From an uncultured Propionibacteriaceae bacterium (GTDB lineage Bacteria > Actinomycetota > Actinomycetes > Propionibacteriales > Propionibacteriaceae), in contig CALBCJ010000040.1 of assembly GCA_937926975.1 (NCBI GenBank), positions 34,745-98,744 on the forward strand: 64,000 nucleotides of DNA, in the 5' to 3' direction. Each line of letters starts with the position of its first letter. The first letter of the stretch is position 1. The notes under the pieces were generated by a model that was not told the origin of the DNA, did not search any database, and was given only the letters and a program-made list of their open reading frames with translations. The position numbers were made by a program, and so were the translations under genes. Shown one piece after another: positions 34,123 to 42,715 of this stretch.

Positions 34123-35319
34123 GTGGACCTCGACCGCTTCGTCGCTCCTGAGACCGGGGACCTGGTCCGGATCACCGGGAGCGACCCGGTGACCGGGCCG
34201 TGGGAGCACCGGGCGTTCGTCCCTGTCCCGCTGCCGGACACTGTGCCGCAGCTCTCAGTGGCCACCTGGCTACAGATCACCCGGGCCTCCGAGGCCCTAG
34301 CCCGCCTGGACGCCACCGCGACCCGGCTGCCCAACCCGAGGCTGCTGCGAGCCCCGGTGCTGCGCAGCGAGGCCCAGAGCACCTCAGCGCTGGAGGGCAC
34401 CCACGCGACCCTGGACGAGGTCCTCGCCACCGACGAGGACCGCCCCGAGACCGAGGCCCTCACCGAGATCCTCAACTACGTCACCATGGCCGAGCACGGG
34501 TACGGCTGGGTCGAGGCCGGTCGACCGGTGACCCGTACGCTGCTGGAGCAGCTGCAGGGCAGCCTGATGCGAGGGACCCGGCAGGAGCCGGTCTCGGGAC
34601 GGCTGCGCGACCACCAGGTGGTGATCGGCCGGCGCGATGATGCACCGGCCGGCGCGAACCAGGCCGAGGCCTCCCGGTTCGTCCCCTGCCCACCCGGTGA
34701 CCAGCTCGACGCCGGGGTCCAGGCCCTGGTGACCTGGCTGCAGCAGGAGCACCCGCAGATCCCTCCGGTGGCGCAGGCAGCCATGGCGCACTACCAGTTC
34801 GAGACCTTGCACCCCTTCGCCGGCGGCAACGGTCGGCTGGGGCGCTTCCTGATCGTGCTCAGCCTGGTGCAGACCGGCCTCCTGAGGGAGCCCACCATCA
34901 GCGTCTCCGGCTGGTTCGAGGCCCGGCGCCGCGAGTACTACGACCGCCTGCTGGCGGTCAGCTGTGAGACCGCCTGGGACGCCTACCTCGGCTTCTTCGC
35001 CGAGGGGCTGCGGGCGTCCGCGACCGCCACCTTGCAGCAGATGCGGGCGCTGGTCGACGTCCAGGCCGAGCTGCACGACCTGCTCCGGGCCTCGCCGCTT
35101 CGAGCCAAGACCGCCCCCACGGTGGTCGACTTCGCCCTGGCCAACCCGTCCTTCACCGTCCGCGCCGCCGAGGCCGGCACGGGGCTCACCTACCAGCAGG
35201 TCAACCGAGTGGTCGCCCAGCTGCTGGACCTGGGGGTGCTGGCCGAGGTCAACGCGACCCGCAGCCGTAACCGGCGCTACTTCGCCCCACGGGTCTGGGA
35301 GGTCCTGCGCGCCGACTGA
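34123..35319 (+). CDS. Fic-domain AMPylase with inhibitory helix and C-terminal winged helix
   Basis: 398 residues. The Fic motif HPFAGGNGRLGR begins at H230. The N-terminal inhibitory motif TSALEG (87-92, T/S-x-x-x-E-G) makes this a class II, self-inhibited Fic protein. The C-terminus (RAAEAGTGLTYQQVNRVVAQLLDLGVLAEV) is a winged HTH that could bind the palindromes in its own promoter. The enzyme transfers AMP to hydroxyls of unknown targets. It starts with GTG behind a strong AGGAGG. No separate antitoxin gene is present. Confidence 0.9.
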   Translation: MDLDRFVAPETGDLVRITGSDPVTGPWEHRAFVPVPLPDTVPQLSVATWLQITRASEALARLDATATRLPNPRLLRAPVLRSEAQSTSALEGTHATLDEVLATDEDRPETEALTEILNYVTMAEHGYGWVEAGRPVTRTLLEQLQGSLMRGTRQEPVSGRLRDHQVVIGRRDDAPAGANQAEASRFVPCPPGDQLDAGVQALVTWLQQEHPQIPPVAQAAMAHYQFETLHPFAGGNGRLGRFLIVLSLVQTGLLREPTISVSGWFEARRREYYDRLLAVSCETAWDAYLGFFAEGLRASATATLQQMRALVDVQAELHDLLRASPLRAKTAPTVVDFALANPSFTVRAAEAGTGLTYQQVNRVVAQLLDLGVLAEVNATRSRNRRYFAPRVWEVLRAD

Positions 35320-35730
35320 CCCGCGCTCCTGCGTGACGAGCCTCCGGGCCGCCCGGACTCCGCTTGTCTGCCCCGGACCAGGGACGGTGCGGGCCGCACA
35401 GCAGCGGGCTCACCCGCGCCCAGCCGCCCTCACCAGCCGTGCCAGCCCCGGTCTGCCCGTACGTGTGCGCGCCGCGGCATGCCCTAGAGCCAGGCCCGCA
35501 GAGGTGCTGAGCGCAGCCCGGCCCAGAACCCGGCGACGAGCCAGACCCGACCACGCCTCTCGGTCGAGCCGGGCACACAGCAGCGGGCCTTACCAGGCCC
35601 CAGCCGCCCTCACCCCCGGCGCCAGCCCCGGTCCGCCCGTACGTGTGCACGGCACGGGCAGGTCAGAGCAGCGGGCCCGGGTCAGAGCAGCGGGCCGGGT
35701 CAGAGCAGCGGGCCGGGTCAGAGCAGCGGG
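35320..35730. other. Repeat-rich spacer, no supported gene
   Basis: About 410 bp between the Fic gene and the mannitol-type dehydrogenase. It is filled by a 73-bp direct repeat in two copies and an 18-19-bp tandem array. The reading frames across it are low-complexity and do not look like genes. Confidence 0.6.
35396..35648. repeat. Two copies of a 73-bp direct repeat
   Basis: Copy A is 35396-35469 and copy B 35575-35648, about 180 bp apart. Both contain ACAGCAGCGGGC, then CAGCCGCCCTCAC, GCCAGCCCCGGTC and GCCCGTACGTGTGC in the same order with few differences and one 1-nt indel. The CACAGCAGCGG core is shared with the repeat at 11.3-11.5 kb. Confidence 0.75.
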
Positions 35731-35733
35731 TCA
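35661..35733. repeat. Tandem array of GGGTCAGAGCAGCGGGCC
   Basis: Four copies of an 18-19-bp unit run without spacers and end exactly at the stop codon of the minus-strand dehydrogenase gene (35731-35733). The AGCAGCGGGC part is the same word as in the neighbouring 73-bp repeats, so the array probably arose from them. Confidence 0.75.
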
Positions 35734-36909
35734 GGGGATCTGGGGCGGGTCGAAGCTCTGGTCGACCAGGGCCAGGAGCCGGTCGGTGCCCTGCCCGGTC
35801 CGCAGCTCGGCGAGCAGGGCTCGGGCCAGCGGGGAGCCGGCGGTGGTGGCGTCCACGAGGTCCTCGGCCGGGCCTGCGCCGTCACGCTCCAGGGCCAGGG
35901 CGCCGGCGGCGACGGCGAGGCTCAGGTAGCGCACCGGCGCCCCGGCCTCCCGGGCCGTACGGTAGGCGCCCAGCACCCGGTCGTCGGGGGCCATCTTGCG
36001 GCGCGGGTCGCGGACCACCCGGGCCACGGTGTCGCCGAGGGCCTGGTTGGCGAAGCGGTGCAGCAGGTCGTCGACGTGCTCGACCAGCCCCGGCAGCCCC
36101 AGCTGGTAGCGCAGGCTCAGCGCGACCGCCGACTCCAGCATCGCCGCCCTGACCAGGTAGCGGATCCCCAGGTCGGCGACGGCCTGCGGGATCGTCGTAC
36201 ACCCGGCCCGCTGCCCTAGCAGCCCGCACAGGTAGTGGCCGAGGTTGTGCACGTACAGCTTGCGGTCGCCGTACCCGGCGAAGTCGAGGTCGGGGTCGCC
36301 GACCAGGTCGAGCACGTCGGGGCAGGGCGCCTTCATCGCGGCCAGGTCGACCGGCAGGAACCGGTACGGCTCGGCCCGGACCTCGCTCGGGTCGGCCCCC
36401 GGCTCGGGCAGCGGGATCATCCGGCCGATCGAGGTCTCGACCAGCCCGGTCTGCTCGTCGAGCAGCCGGGCCGCGTCCGGGTCCAGTCCGTCCAGCAGCA
36501 GCTCGCGGAACCGTACCGACGCCTGGTGCAGGTTCTCGCAGAGCAGGATGTCGACCGGCCCGCCGCCGGCCCGGTAGCGGGACAGCAAGGCCTGACGCAG
36601 CGCCGCCGCCACCGCCGGCAGGGCCGCCTGGCCGACCGAGGTCGCGATGCACGACGCGGTCTGGACCTCTGTGGCCAGGTACGCGGCGTCGTCGACCCGC
36701 CCGGTCCGGACCGGCCCGATCTGGCGGCTGAGCAGGGCGGGGCCGACCGTGACGTGCTGGTAGCCGCCCTGGTCCCGCATCCGGGCCAGCAGGTCGTCGT
36801 TGACGTCGACGAACGACACCAGCCAGCCGGCGTCGTGGAAGACCTCCCCGACGAAGCCGCGCCCGACCGCGCCGGCGCCGACCACGACGACCGTACGGGG
36901 GGCGCTCAC
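35731..36909 (-). CDS. Mannitol dehydrogenase-family polyol (phosphate) dehydrogenase
   Basis: 392 residues. The N-terminal Rossmann motif is VVVVGAGAVGRGFVGEVFHDAG. DILLCENLHQAS and YGDRKLYVHNLGHYLCGLLG are in the position of the catalytic Lys/Asn/His segment of mannitol-1-phosphate dehydrogenases. Length and motifs fit MtlD better than the longer mannitol 2-dehydrogenases. It oxidises a sugar alcohol or its phosphate with NAD. It is the last gene of a three-gene minus-strand cluster with a PfkB kinase and a sugar isomerase. Confidence 0.8.
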   Translation of the reverse strand: MSAPRTVVVVGAGAVGRGFVGEVFHDAGWLVSFVDVNDDLLARMRDQGGYQHVTVGPALLSRQIGPVRTGRVDDAAYLATEVQTASCIATSVGQAALPAVAAALRQALLSRYRAGGGPVDILLCENLHQASVRFRELLLDGLDPDAARLLDEQTGLVETSIGRMIPLPEPGADPSEVRAEPYRFLPVDLAAMKAPCPDVLDLVGDPDLDFAGYGDRKLYVHNLGHYLCGLLGQRAGCTTIPQAVADLGIRYLVRAAMLESAVALSLRYQLGLPGLVEHVDDLLHRFANQALGDTVARVVRDPRRKMAPDDRVLGAYRTAREAGAPVRYLSLAVAAGALALERDGAGPAEDLVDATTAGSPLARALLAELRTGQGTDRLLALVDQSFDPPQIP

Positions 36910-36975
36910 CGCCGCACCCCCGCCCGACGAGGCCCAGCACCGGGTAAAACCCGCCCTGGCAAGGAATGGCTTCGC

Positions 36976-37962
36976 TCACCGGGGCACCTCGACCCGTGAC
37001 AGGGACCTGCCTGACATCACCGTGGCGGCGGTCTCGGCGGCCAGCTCGGCCGCGCCCTGCGGCGTACAGCCGAGGGTCAGCGCGTGGACCAGGCCCGCCG
37101 AGGCGGCGTCCCCGGCCCCGGTGGCGGTGACGTGGCTGGTGCTGGGGACTGCGGGCAGCCGTACGAGGGCGTGGTCCCACTCCTCGCCCAGCGCGGCCAG
37201 CACCCGCCCGCCGGCACGGACCCGGTCCAGCCCGGCCGAGCGCAGCACCAGCCCGTTCGCCCCCGCGGTCACCATCGCGACCGCCGCACCGCGGCGCAGC
37301 AGGTCGTCGCACCAGGCCTCGGCCCGGTCAAGGGTGGGCGGGGCGCCCGGGTCGAGCATCGAGGCCAGGTCGTCGGCGCTCGGGCTGGCCACGTCCGTAC
37401 GGGGCAGGACCTGGCTCAGCAGGTCGTCCCAGTCGAGCCGGCCCACGTCGGACTCGCGGTCGACCACCGCCAGGTCCAGCGAGCAGGTCGCCTGGGCGGC
37501 GCGGGCCCGGTCGAGCAGCCCGCACAGCGGCGCGGCCCGCTCGACCAGGCTCCCCGGCAGCAGCGGCGGGTAGCCGACGTGGAGGAGGTCGGCGTCGACG
37601 TCGACCAGGTCGGGGTCGAAGTGGGAGTTGGCCCCGGTGTGGTGCCAGAAGGTCCGGTCCTGCCCGGGCGGCTCGACCACCACCGAGTAGCTGGTGGTGC
37701 ACCCGGGCAGCCGGGTGACCTGGCCCCGGTCACCGAGGAGCTGCTCGATCAGTCCGCCCAGGACGTCGTCACCGACCACCGCCTGCAAGGTGGCGTCGCT
37801 GCCCAGGGCCCGCAGCGCCAGCCCGGTGTTCGCGACGCAGCCCCCGAGCCGGACCGCCATCGGCCCGACCGCGATCAGCTGTCCGGGGACGATCCGGGCG
37901 CCCGTGGGCAGCTCTGGGGTGACATCGACGCAGATGTGGCCGGCGACGGCGACCCGAGCCAT
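36976..37962 (-). CDS. PfkB/ribokinase-family sugar kinase
   Basis: 328 residues. RLGGCVANTGLALRALG is the first PfkB signature, and VTATGAGDAASAGLVHAL the second, with the catalytic Asp in GAGD. It phosphorylates a sugar or polyol with ATP; the substrate is not readable. ATG 37962 follows GGAAGGAG; the longer frame to 38019 is rejected. It lies 19 nt downstream of the isomerase gene, in one operon. Confidence 0.88.
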   Translation of the reverse strand: MARVAVAGHICVDVTPELPTGARIVPGQLIAVGPMAVRLGGCVANTGLALRALGSDATLQAVVGDDVLGGLIEQLLGDRGQVTRLPGCTTSYSVVVEPPGQDRTFWHHTGANSHFDPDLVDVDADLLHVGYPPLLPGSLVERAAPLCGLLDRARAAQATCSLDLAVVDRESDVGRLDWDDLLSQVLPRTDVASPSADDLASMLDPGAPPTLDRAEAWCDDLLRRGAAVAMVTAGANGLVLRSAGLDRVRAGGRVLAALGEEWDHALVRLPAVPSTSHVTATGAGDAASAGLVHALTLGCTPQGAAELAAETAATVMSGRSLSRVEVPR

Positions 37963-37981
37963 GACGTCTCCTTCCGGGGCC

Positions 37982-39010
37982 TCAGCCCAGCAGCAGGTCC
38001 AGCGTGTACATCTCAACACCCTCGTAGTCGCGCTTCGCGACCAGGGCGTCGACGACCGACTGGTCCCACTGCTCGGCCTTCGCCTCGAGCCTCTTGACGA
38101 CCTTCATCGAGTTCGCCAGGTGGGCGAAGCCGTACTCGTCGGCGCTGGACCGCATCGCCTTCACGTCGAGGCCGATGTACTCGCCCTTCGACCCGAAGCC
38201 GTTCTCGCACAGCAGCCGGACCTGGTTGAAGCTGGAGCGCAGGTTCTCCGATCCGAAGATCTTGTCCTGGTCGAAGCGGGCGCCGTTCTGGTCGTTGAGG
38301 TGCACCGACAGCAGCTTGCCGAAGGCCAGCCCGAGGGCCATGTCGTGGGTCGCCTCCAGCCCGGCCATGGTCGAGTGCGCCGACTCCACCAGCAGCCCGA
38401 CCCGGTCTGGGTCGCTGGTCCGGGATGCCAGTGCCAGGGCGTGGCCGGCGGTCCCCGCGTACGAGCGGTCGATCGGCTCGTTCGGCTTCGGCTCGATCGC
38501 GATCTTCATCTCGGCGTCGTAGTCGAGCATCGCGTTCAGCGAGTCGATGAGCTGCGTGATCATCGGCACCGGCGGCTTCGACTCCAGGCACAAGGTGCCC
38601 TCGCGGGCCAGCCAGAGCACGATGAACGAGGCGCCGAGCTCGCGGGCGATGTCGATGCTGCGGTACGTCCGCCACATCGCGTGGTCCCAGTTCTCCTTCA
38701 CTGGTGCCGTGTACGCGCCGTCGGCGAACTGCGGCTCGAACCAGAGCCGCGGCGCGACGAACTCGGCCTTGAGGTTGTGCTGGTCGAGGAAGGCCTTGAG
38801 CTCGCGGGCCTCGTCGCGGATCTCGGACTCCGACTTGGAGCTGATGTCGGGCACGGCGTCGTCGTCGTGGAACTGGACCGCGTCGAAGCCGAGCTCGGCG
38901 AAGCGCTCGATCTTGTCCTTCATCGCGATCGGGGTACGGGTCGCCGGCCCGTACACGTCGGTGCCCTCGGCCACGTTCCACGGCCCCACGGAGAACTTGA
39001 ACCTGCTCAT
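37982..39010 (-). CDS. Xylose-isomerase-like TIM-barrel sugar isomerase/epimerase
   Basis: 342 residues, shorter than true XylA (about 390). FKFSVGPWNVAEGTDVYGP at the start, HDDDAVPD, MKIAIEPKPNEP (metal-binding Glu), ESAHSTMAGLEATHD, LLSVHLNDQNG and YIGLDVKAMR are the barrel-strand metal and substrate motifs. It interconverts a ketose and an aldose, or epimerises a ketose. ATG 39010 has GAGGAGG upstream; the longer frame to 39799 runs through the ROK gene and is not real. First gene of the cluster, divergent from its likely repressor. Confidence 0.85.
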   Translation of the reverse strand: MSRFKFSVGPWNVAEGTDVYGPATRTPIAMKDKIERFAELGFDAVQFHDDDAVPDISSKSESEIRDEARELKAFLDQHNLKAEFVAPRLWFEPQFADGAYTAPVKENWDHAMWRTYRSIDIARELGASFIVLWLAREGTLCLESKPPVPMITQLIDSLNAMLDYDAEMKIAIEPKPNEPIDRSYAGTAGHALALASRTSDPDRVGLLVESAHSTMAGLEATHDMALGLAFGKLLSVHLNDQNGARFDQDKIFGSENLRSSFNQVRLLCENGFGSKGEYIGLDVKAMRSSADEYGFAHLANSMKVVKRLEAKAEQWDQSVVDALVAKRDYEGVEMYTLDLLLG

Positions 39011-39026
39011 TGCCGACCTCCTCGTC

Positions 39027-39049
39027 AGTTTCTGGCTCGGTCTGAAACT
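39027..39049. promoter_or_regulatory. ROK repressor operator between divergent promoters
   Basis: AGTTTC (39027-39032) and GAAACT (39044-39049) form a 23-bp palindrome with an 11-nt centre. On the minus strand TATAGT overlaps its edge, and on the plus strand TATGCT (39051-39056) adjoins it, so one site could control both the isomerase operon and the ROK gene. Confidence 0.65.
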
Positions 39050-39146
39050 ATATGCTGGCGGGCGCCCGGTCAAGAGGCCGGGGTCTCCGAGCAGCCTCGG
39101 GGAGCCGCTCGCCGCCGATAGCATCACCCCTTGAGAGGAGGCTCTG

Positions 39147-40352
39147 ATGCCCCAGGATGGCGCCCGCCCGGCAAGCCCGGCGGTGCTGCGCCAGCACAAC
39201 CTGGCGCTCGTGCTGCAGGCTCTGGGGGGAGCCGACGAGCCGCTGTCGCGGGCCGAGCTGGCCGAGCAGACCGGGCTGGGCCGGGCGACCCTGACCCGCC
39301 TGGTGCCGGAGCTGATCGCGGCGGCGATGGTCGAGGAGCTGGCCCGTCCGGGCACCGACACCCGTGGCCGGCCGGCCACCCCGCTGCGGATCGCGGAGGG
39401 CAGCCTGGCCGGGCTCGGGCTGGAGGTCAACGTCTCCTTCGTCGCGCTCCAGGCCCTGGACCTGGCCGGCAGCACCCTGGCCGAGCAGCGCATCGACGCT
39501 GACTTCGCCGGCGCCGGCCCCGAGCCGACCCTGCGCCGGCTGGGCGACGCCGCCGCCGAGCTGGTGGCCGACCTCAGCGCCCGTACGGTCGGGGCGACCC
39601 TGGCCGTGCCGGGGATGGTGTGGGGCGGGTCCCAGGTCACCGACTCACCGAACCTGGGCTGGCGCGAGCTGGCGCCGCTGCCGCTGCTGGGCCCGGCCTG
39701 GGCCGCGCTCCAGGTCCCGACCGAGGTCTGCAACGACGCCAACCTGCAGGCGCTGGCGACCGCGTACCGGCGCCCGGGGCGTCTCGCCACCCGCGACACC
39801 TTCCTCTACCTGGCCGGTGACTACGGGGTCGGCGGCGCCCTGGTCCGCGACGGGCTGCTCACCGACGGCGAGCACGGCTGGGCCGGCGAGATCGGGCACA
39901 CCTGCATCGAGCCGTACGGGCCACGCTGCCACTGCGGCGCCACCGGCTGCCTCGAGACGTACGCGGGCCAGAACCGGATCCTGGAGGCCGCCGGGCTGCC
40001 GGCCTTCAGCGAGCCCAGCCTGCTGCTGACCCGTCTGCACGACCACGACAAGGCGGCGCTGGCCGCGGTCGAGCGAGCCGGCTGGGCCCTCGGCATCGCG
40101 ATCGCCAACACCCTCAACGTCGCCGACGTCTCCCACGTCGTCCTCGGCACCGGGCTCGGCCGGCTGCTGCCCTGGCTGCGGCCAGCCCTCGAGGCCGAGC
40201 TCCGCGTACGGGTGCTCGCCGCCCCCGCCCGAGGCCTCGACGTCTCCCAGGGCCGCGACCTGGCCCACCCCGCCTGTACGGGCGGGGCCCTCGCCGTCAT
40301 GAACCGGCTCCTGACCGACCCCGCGAGCCACCTCGGCAGCCCAGTCAGGTAG
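39147..40352 (+). CDS. ROK-family transcriptional repressor
   Basis: 401 residues. The N-terminal winged HTH (about 15-70, LSRAELAEQTGLGRATLTRLVPELI) is followed by a ROK sugar-kinase-like domain. The Zn motif GHTCIEPYGPRCHCGATGCLE is present. The ATP loop of true ROK kinases is poorly kept, so it is a sensor rather than an enzyme. It probably responds to the sugar handled by the divergent kinase/isomerase/dehydrogenase genes. GAGAGGAGG precedes the ATG. Confidence 0.9.
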   Translation: MPQDGARPASPAVLRQHNLALVLQALGGADEPLSRAELAEQTGLGRATLTRLVPELIAAAMVEELARPGTDTRGRPATPLRIAEGSLAGLGLEVNVSFVALQALDLAGSTLAEQRIDADFAGAGPEPTLRRLGDAAAELVADLSARTVGATLAVPGMVWGGSQVTDSPNLGWRELAPLPLLGPAWAALQVPTEVCNDANLQALATAYRRPGRLATRDTFLYLAGDYGVGGALVRDGLLTDGEHGWAGEIGHTCIEPYGPRCHCGATGCLETYAGQNRILEAAGLPAFSEPSLLLTRLHDHDKAALAAVERAGWALGIAIANTLNVADVSHVVLGTGLGRLLPWLRPALEAELRVRVLAAPARGLDVSQGRDLAHPACTGGALAVMNRLLTDPASHLGSPVR

Positions 40353-40615
40353 CCGAGCTCGCGGATTCCTGAAACTCCGCACTCACGCTCGGACCTGGCT
40401 CCACCATGGCAACCGCCAGCCTCTGAGGCCCGAAACGAGCAACTGGCGCTGTACGGAGCGGAGGCAGGACCCCCATCAGCCACTGACAAGGTGTGACGAG
40501 TCGAATGGAGAGATGGCGTGATACCCATAGGTGACAGCATTGCTTCTTTGGCCCCCGAGGCACTGCGGAGCGCCTTGCGCCCAAGGGGTGCTTCTATTCG
40601 GAGTTCGGTATAGAG

Positions 40616-41200
40616 ATGCCGGGAGATCCGGTAGGCTTTGAGGAGCGAGCCAGGCAGAGCGGAGCAACATACCTGGGGCCCGACGAGAGTGGCGGACCGG
40701 TAGCACACTGCTATGTTTCTGGGATGAGTCCCGTCATTGGGCGGAGACCGGTGTTTCACGCTCGGGTCATGGAGTTCCCTCCAGGAACTCTGGCTTCAGC
40801 GACACTCCTCTCAACCCTGGTCTTCATCGCCTCGGCGGGCACCCTCCTGTGGCGTGCCCTGGGCAATGAGCCATCGAGGAACGAGACGATGGGAGGCGCC
40901 GTGGCCTCCTTGCTCATCACCGCTGCGAGCGCCTGGTTCTCTGCACGCTTCTCCACCGAGGCCCGGGCATCAGCCCCAGTGAGCGTTCGAGTGGGGATCG
41001 GCACTACCGGAGCCGTCGGCCTGGCTGGACTGGCATTCACGGTCTTCGGACGGCTCAGCAGCGACTGGTGGTGGCTGTGGTACTCACCGCTGGCCCTCGT
41101 ACTCCTGGTCTTGGCTGTCGCCTTGTGGCTCAAGCGAATTCAGTACTACAGAATCTACCGCTACCACCAGCGGAAGATGATGCAGCCATATGGCTTGTAG
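40616..41200 (+). CDS. Four-helix membrane protein of unknown function
   Basis: Up to 194 residues; ATG at 40724 (MSPVIGRRP) is a plausible later start. Four membrane segments lie between residues 58 and 168, and a Tyr/Arg-rich cytoplasmic tail follows (IQYYRIYRYHQRKMMQPYGL). Base composition is visibly less GC-rich than in the neighbours. No family recognised. It lies in a segment bounded by the ROK gene and a decayed copy of the ROK 3' end. Confidence 0.55.
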   Translation: MPGDPVGFEERARQSGATYLGPDESGGPVAHCYVSGMSPVIGRRPVFHARVMEFPPGTLASATLLSTLVFIASAGTLLWRALGNEPSRNETMGGAVASLLITAASAWFSARFSTEARASAPVSVRVGIGTTGAVGLAGLAFTVFGRLSSDWWWLWYSPLALVLLVLAVALWLKRIQYYRIYRYHQRKMMQPYGL

Positions 41201-41227
41201 GCCTGATCCTGATGAGGTACAATGTAC
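41195..41227 (+). promoter_or_regulatory. Promoter with palindromic -10 region
   Basis: TTGTAG (41195-41200) and TACAAT (41218-41223) have exactly 17 nt between them. The -10 lies inside GTACAATGTAC (41217-41227), a palindrome. It should drive the small gene at 41251, which has GGAG 5 nt before its ATG. Confidence 0.65.
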
Positions 41228-41250
41228 TACTCTGCTGAAATGGAGACGTG

Positions 41251-41556
41251 ATGTCGCTTCGTATGCCCTGGCGCCCCAAGACCGATGAGCAGCCTGCGGA
41301 CAATGGAGTCGACCAGGAGTTCGACGAGCTGCTTGAGAGATTCCTGGTGCCAGAGGCGAAGTTCGATCAGGCGCCTCTTCGTACGAGGCTGGGGAGGTTC
41401 GGTCAACGCATGGCCATCGTGCTGCCGGACCCCGGAGACCTCGAGCCTGTGTGGTACCCAGACACGACCATGGACGAGAAGACCGAGCTAGCCGAGAACA
41501 CTCTCCTCGCCGTGAGGAGCGTCTTCGCCGACAAGGAAAGCTGGCGCGCCGACTGA
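41251..41556 (+). CDS. Small acidic protein of unknown function
   Basis: 101 residues with no membrane segment, rich in Asp/Glu (TDEQPADNGVDQEFDELLERFL; DTTMDEKTELAENTLLAVR). It has its own good promoter and ribosome site, which is the best reason to believe it is a gene. Composition is lower in GC, like the membrane protein before it. No family recognised. Confidence 0.6.
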   Translation: MSLRMPWRPKTDEQPADNGVDQEFDELLERFLVPEAKFDQAPLRTRLGRFGQRMAIVLPDPGDLEPVWYPDTTMDEKTELAENTLLAVRSVFADKESWRAD

Positions 41557-42145
41557 CCAGCGGCCCAACGCCTCGCCACGGTGACCCGCCCGAGCGGGAA
41601 GCACTCCGGACTGCACAGAGGCAGGCTCACCGGGTGCGAAGCCGCTGCACCTGGCTGCATACGCCGATCGAGCCGGTGCAGCCGCTCACCAGCAGACCGC
41701 GCTGACGAGGCTTCAACCCACCGCCGCGGCAGCACGGCAGGGCGCCACCGCGCCGGTCCCCCAGCACCCAGCGTCGGCTGGCTGCTGCCTGGGCGCCGCC
41801 CGTACGGGCGCCCGGCGCCCCCTCTCCCAGGCCCTCGATGCCGTGCGGCACGATCGACAGCCGGGTCAGCCAGCCCCGGTGGGCGACGACGACGGTGTCG
41901 CCATGAGCCGCGACCTGACCCACCCGTCGGCCCAGGCGGACCGCTCACTGTCATGAACCAGAACCCGACCGACCCCCGCCAGCCAGCCGCTCAGGCCGCT
42001 GCCGAACCTAAATCTTTCCTGAGTCTCCCTATCAGGTTCGCGTTCGCCCCTAGCATGACAGCTAGTCGGTCTCGCCACGAACGAGTCAGACGACAGCGGT
42101 GAGGCTGACTGACCGGATCGTTCCTTCGATCGTGAGGAGAACAGA
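41557..42145. other. Spacer with a decayed copy of the ROK gene 3' end
   Basis: About 590 bp. At 41907-41973 the words GCCGCGACCTGACCCACCC, GTCATGAACC and GACCGACCCC recur in the same order and spacing as in the ROK gene end (40252-40322), but the frame is broken. On the minus strand just before this, GDTVVVAHRGWLTRLSIVPHG resembles the C-terminal strand of a histidine phosphatase but has no complete gene around it. The end of the spacer (42000-42145) is AT-richer and should hold the promoter of the next gene. Confidence 0.5.
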
Positions 42146-42568
42146 ATGCGTCGCATCACCACAGCGGTAGCCGCTCTCGTCCTCGCCCTCGCGGCCCTGG
42201 TCGCGGGTCCCGGAGTAGCGCAGGCCGCCGCCCATCACCACAACACCCTCCCGTACGACGTTGGCTGTGGAGGCAACCTCTTCGTCCTGTCCCGCCACAA
42301 CATCGCCGGAGGCACGGCATCCCTGGTCTACTCCCGGACCTGCGGCACCAACTGGATCGAGTGGTACGGGCCGGCCGTGAGGACGTTCAAGTACATCAGC
42401 GTGAACGGCAACTCGACCGCCCCCGAGGTGGACTACACCAGGTGGGCCTACTCCCGGCAGGTCTACGCCCCCGGGAACACCCCCACCACGGCCTACATCT
42501 CCGTCAACAGCCAGGAGGGCTGGGTCGCCAACTGCGCCTCGTCCTGCAGTTGGGAGCGCGCCTGGTAG
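42146..42568 (+). CDS. Small secreted Cys-containing protein
   Basis: 140 residues. A clear signal peptide is cleaved after AQAA near residue 28. The mature part has CGGNLFVLSRHNIAGGTASLVYSRTCGTNWIEWYG and a second Cys pair near the end (NCASSCSW), so two disulphides are likely. The 'LVYSRTCGTNW-EW' pattern occurs in small secreted actinobacterial proteins of unknown function. GTGAGGAG precedes the ATG; a strong terminator follows. Confidence 0.75.
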   Translation: MRRITTAVAALVLALAALVAGPGVAQAAAHHHNTLPYDVGCGGNLFVLSRHNIAGGTASLVYSRTCGTNWIEWYGPAVRTFKYISVNGNSTAPEVDYTRWAYSRQVYAPGNTPTTAYISVNSQEGWVANCASSCSWERAW

Positions 42569-42676
42569 CCATCGACCAGCACGGACAGCTCCGCTCGTGA
42601 GCCTCCGTGCCGAGTGACAGGAGAGAACAGCTGCACGACCTCGCCTGATCCTGCTGGACTGCTGGATCAGAACCAC

Positions 42677-42711
42677 CAGGGCCCGCGCCCGGGCACCGGG
42701 CGCGGGCCCTG
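42677..42711. terminator. Strong bidirectional hairpin terminator
   Basis: CAGGGCCCGCGCCCGG (42677-42692) pairs perfectly with CCGGGCGCGGGCCCTG (42696-42711) across a 3-nt loop. It lies between the plus-strand secreted protein and the minus-strand DUF2207 remnant. Confidence 0.75.
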
Positions 42712-42715
42712 CGCT

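Noticed and set aside
41880..41960. Histidine phosphatase gene on the minus strand (GDTVVVAHRGWLTRL)
   Set aside because: No RHG motif or full-length frame around it; at most a fragment.
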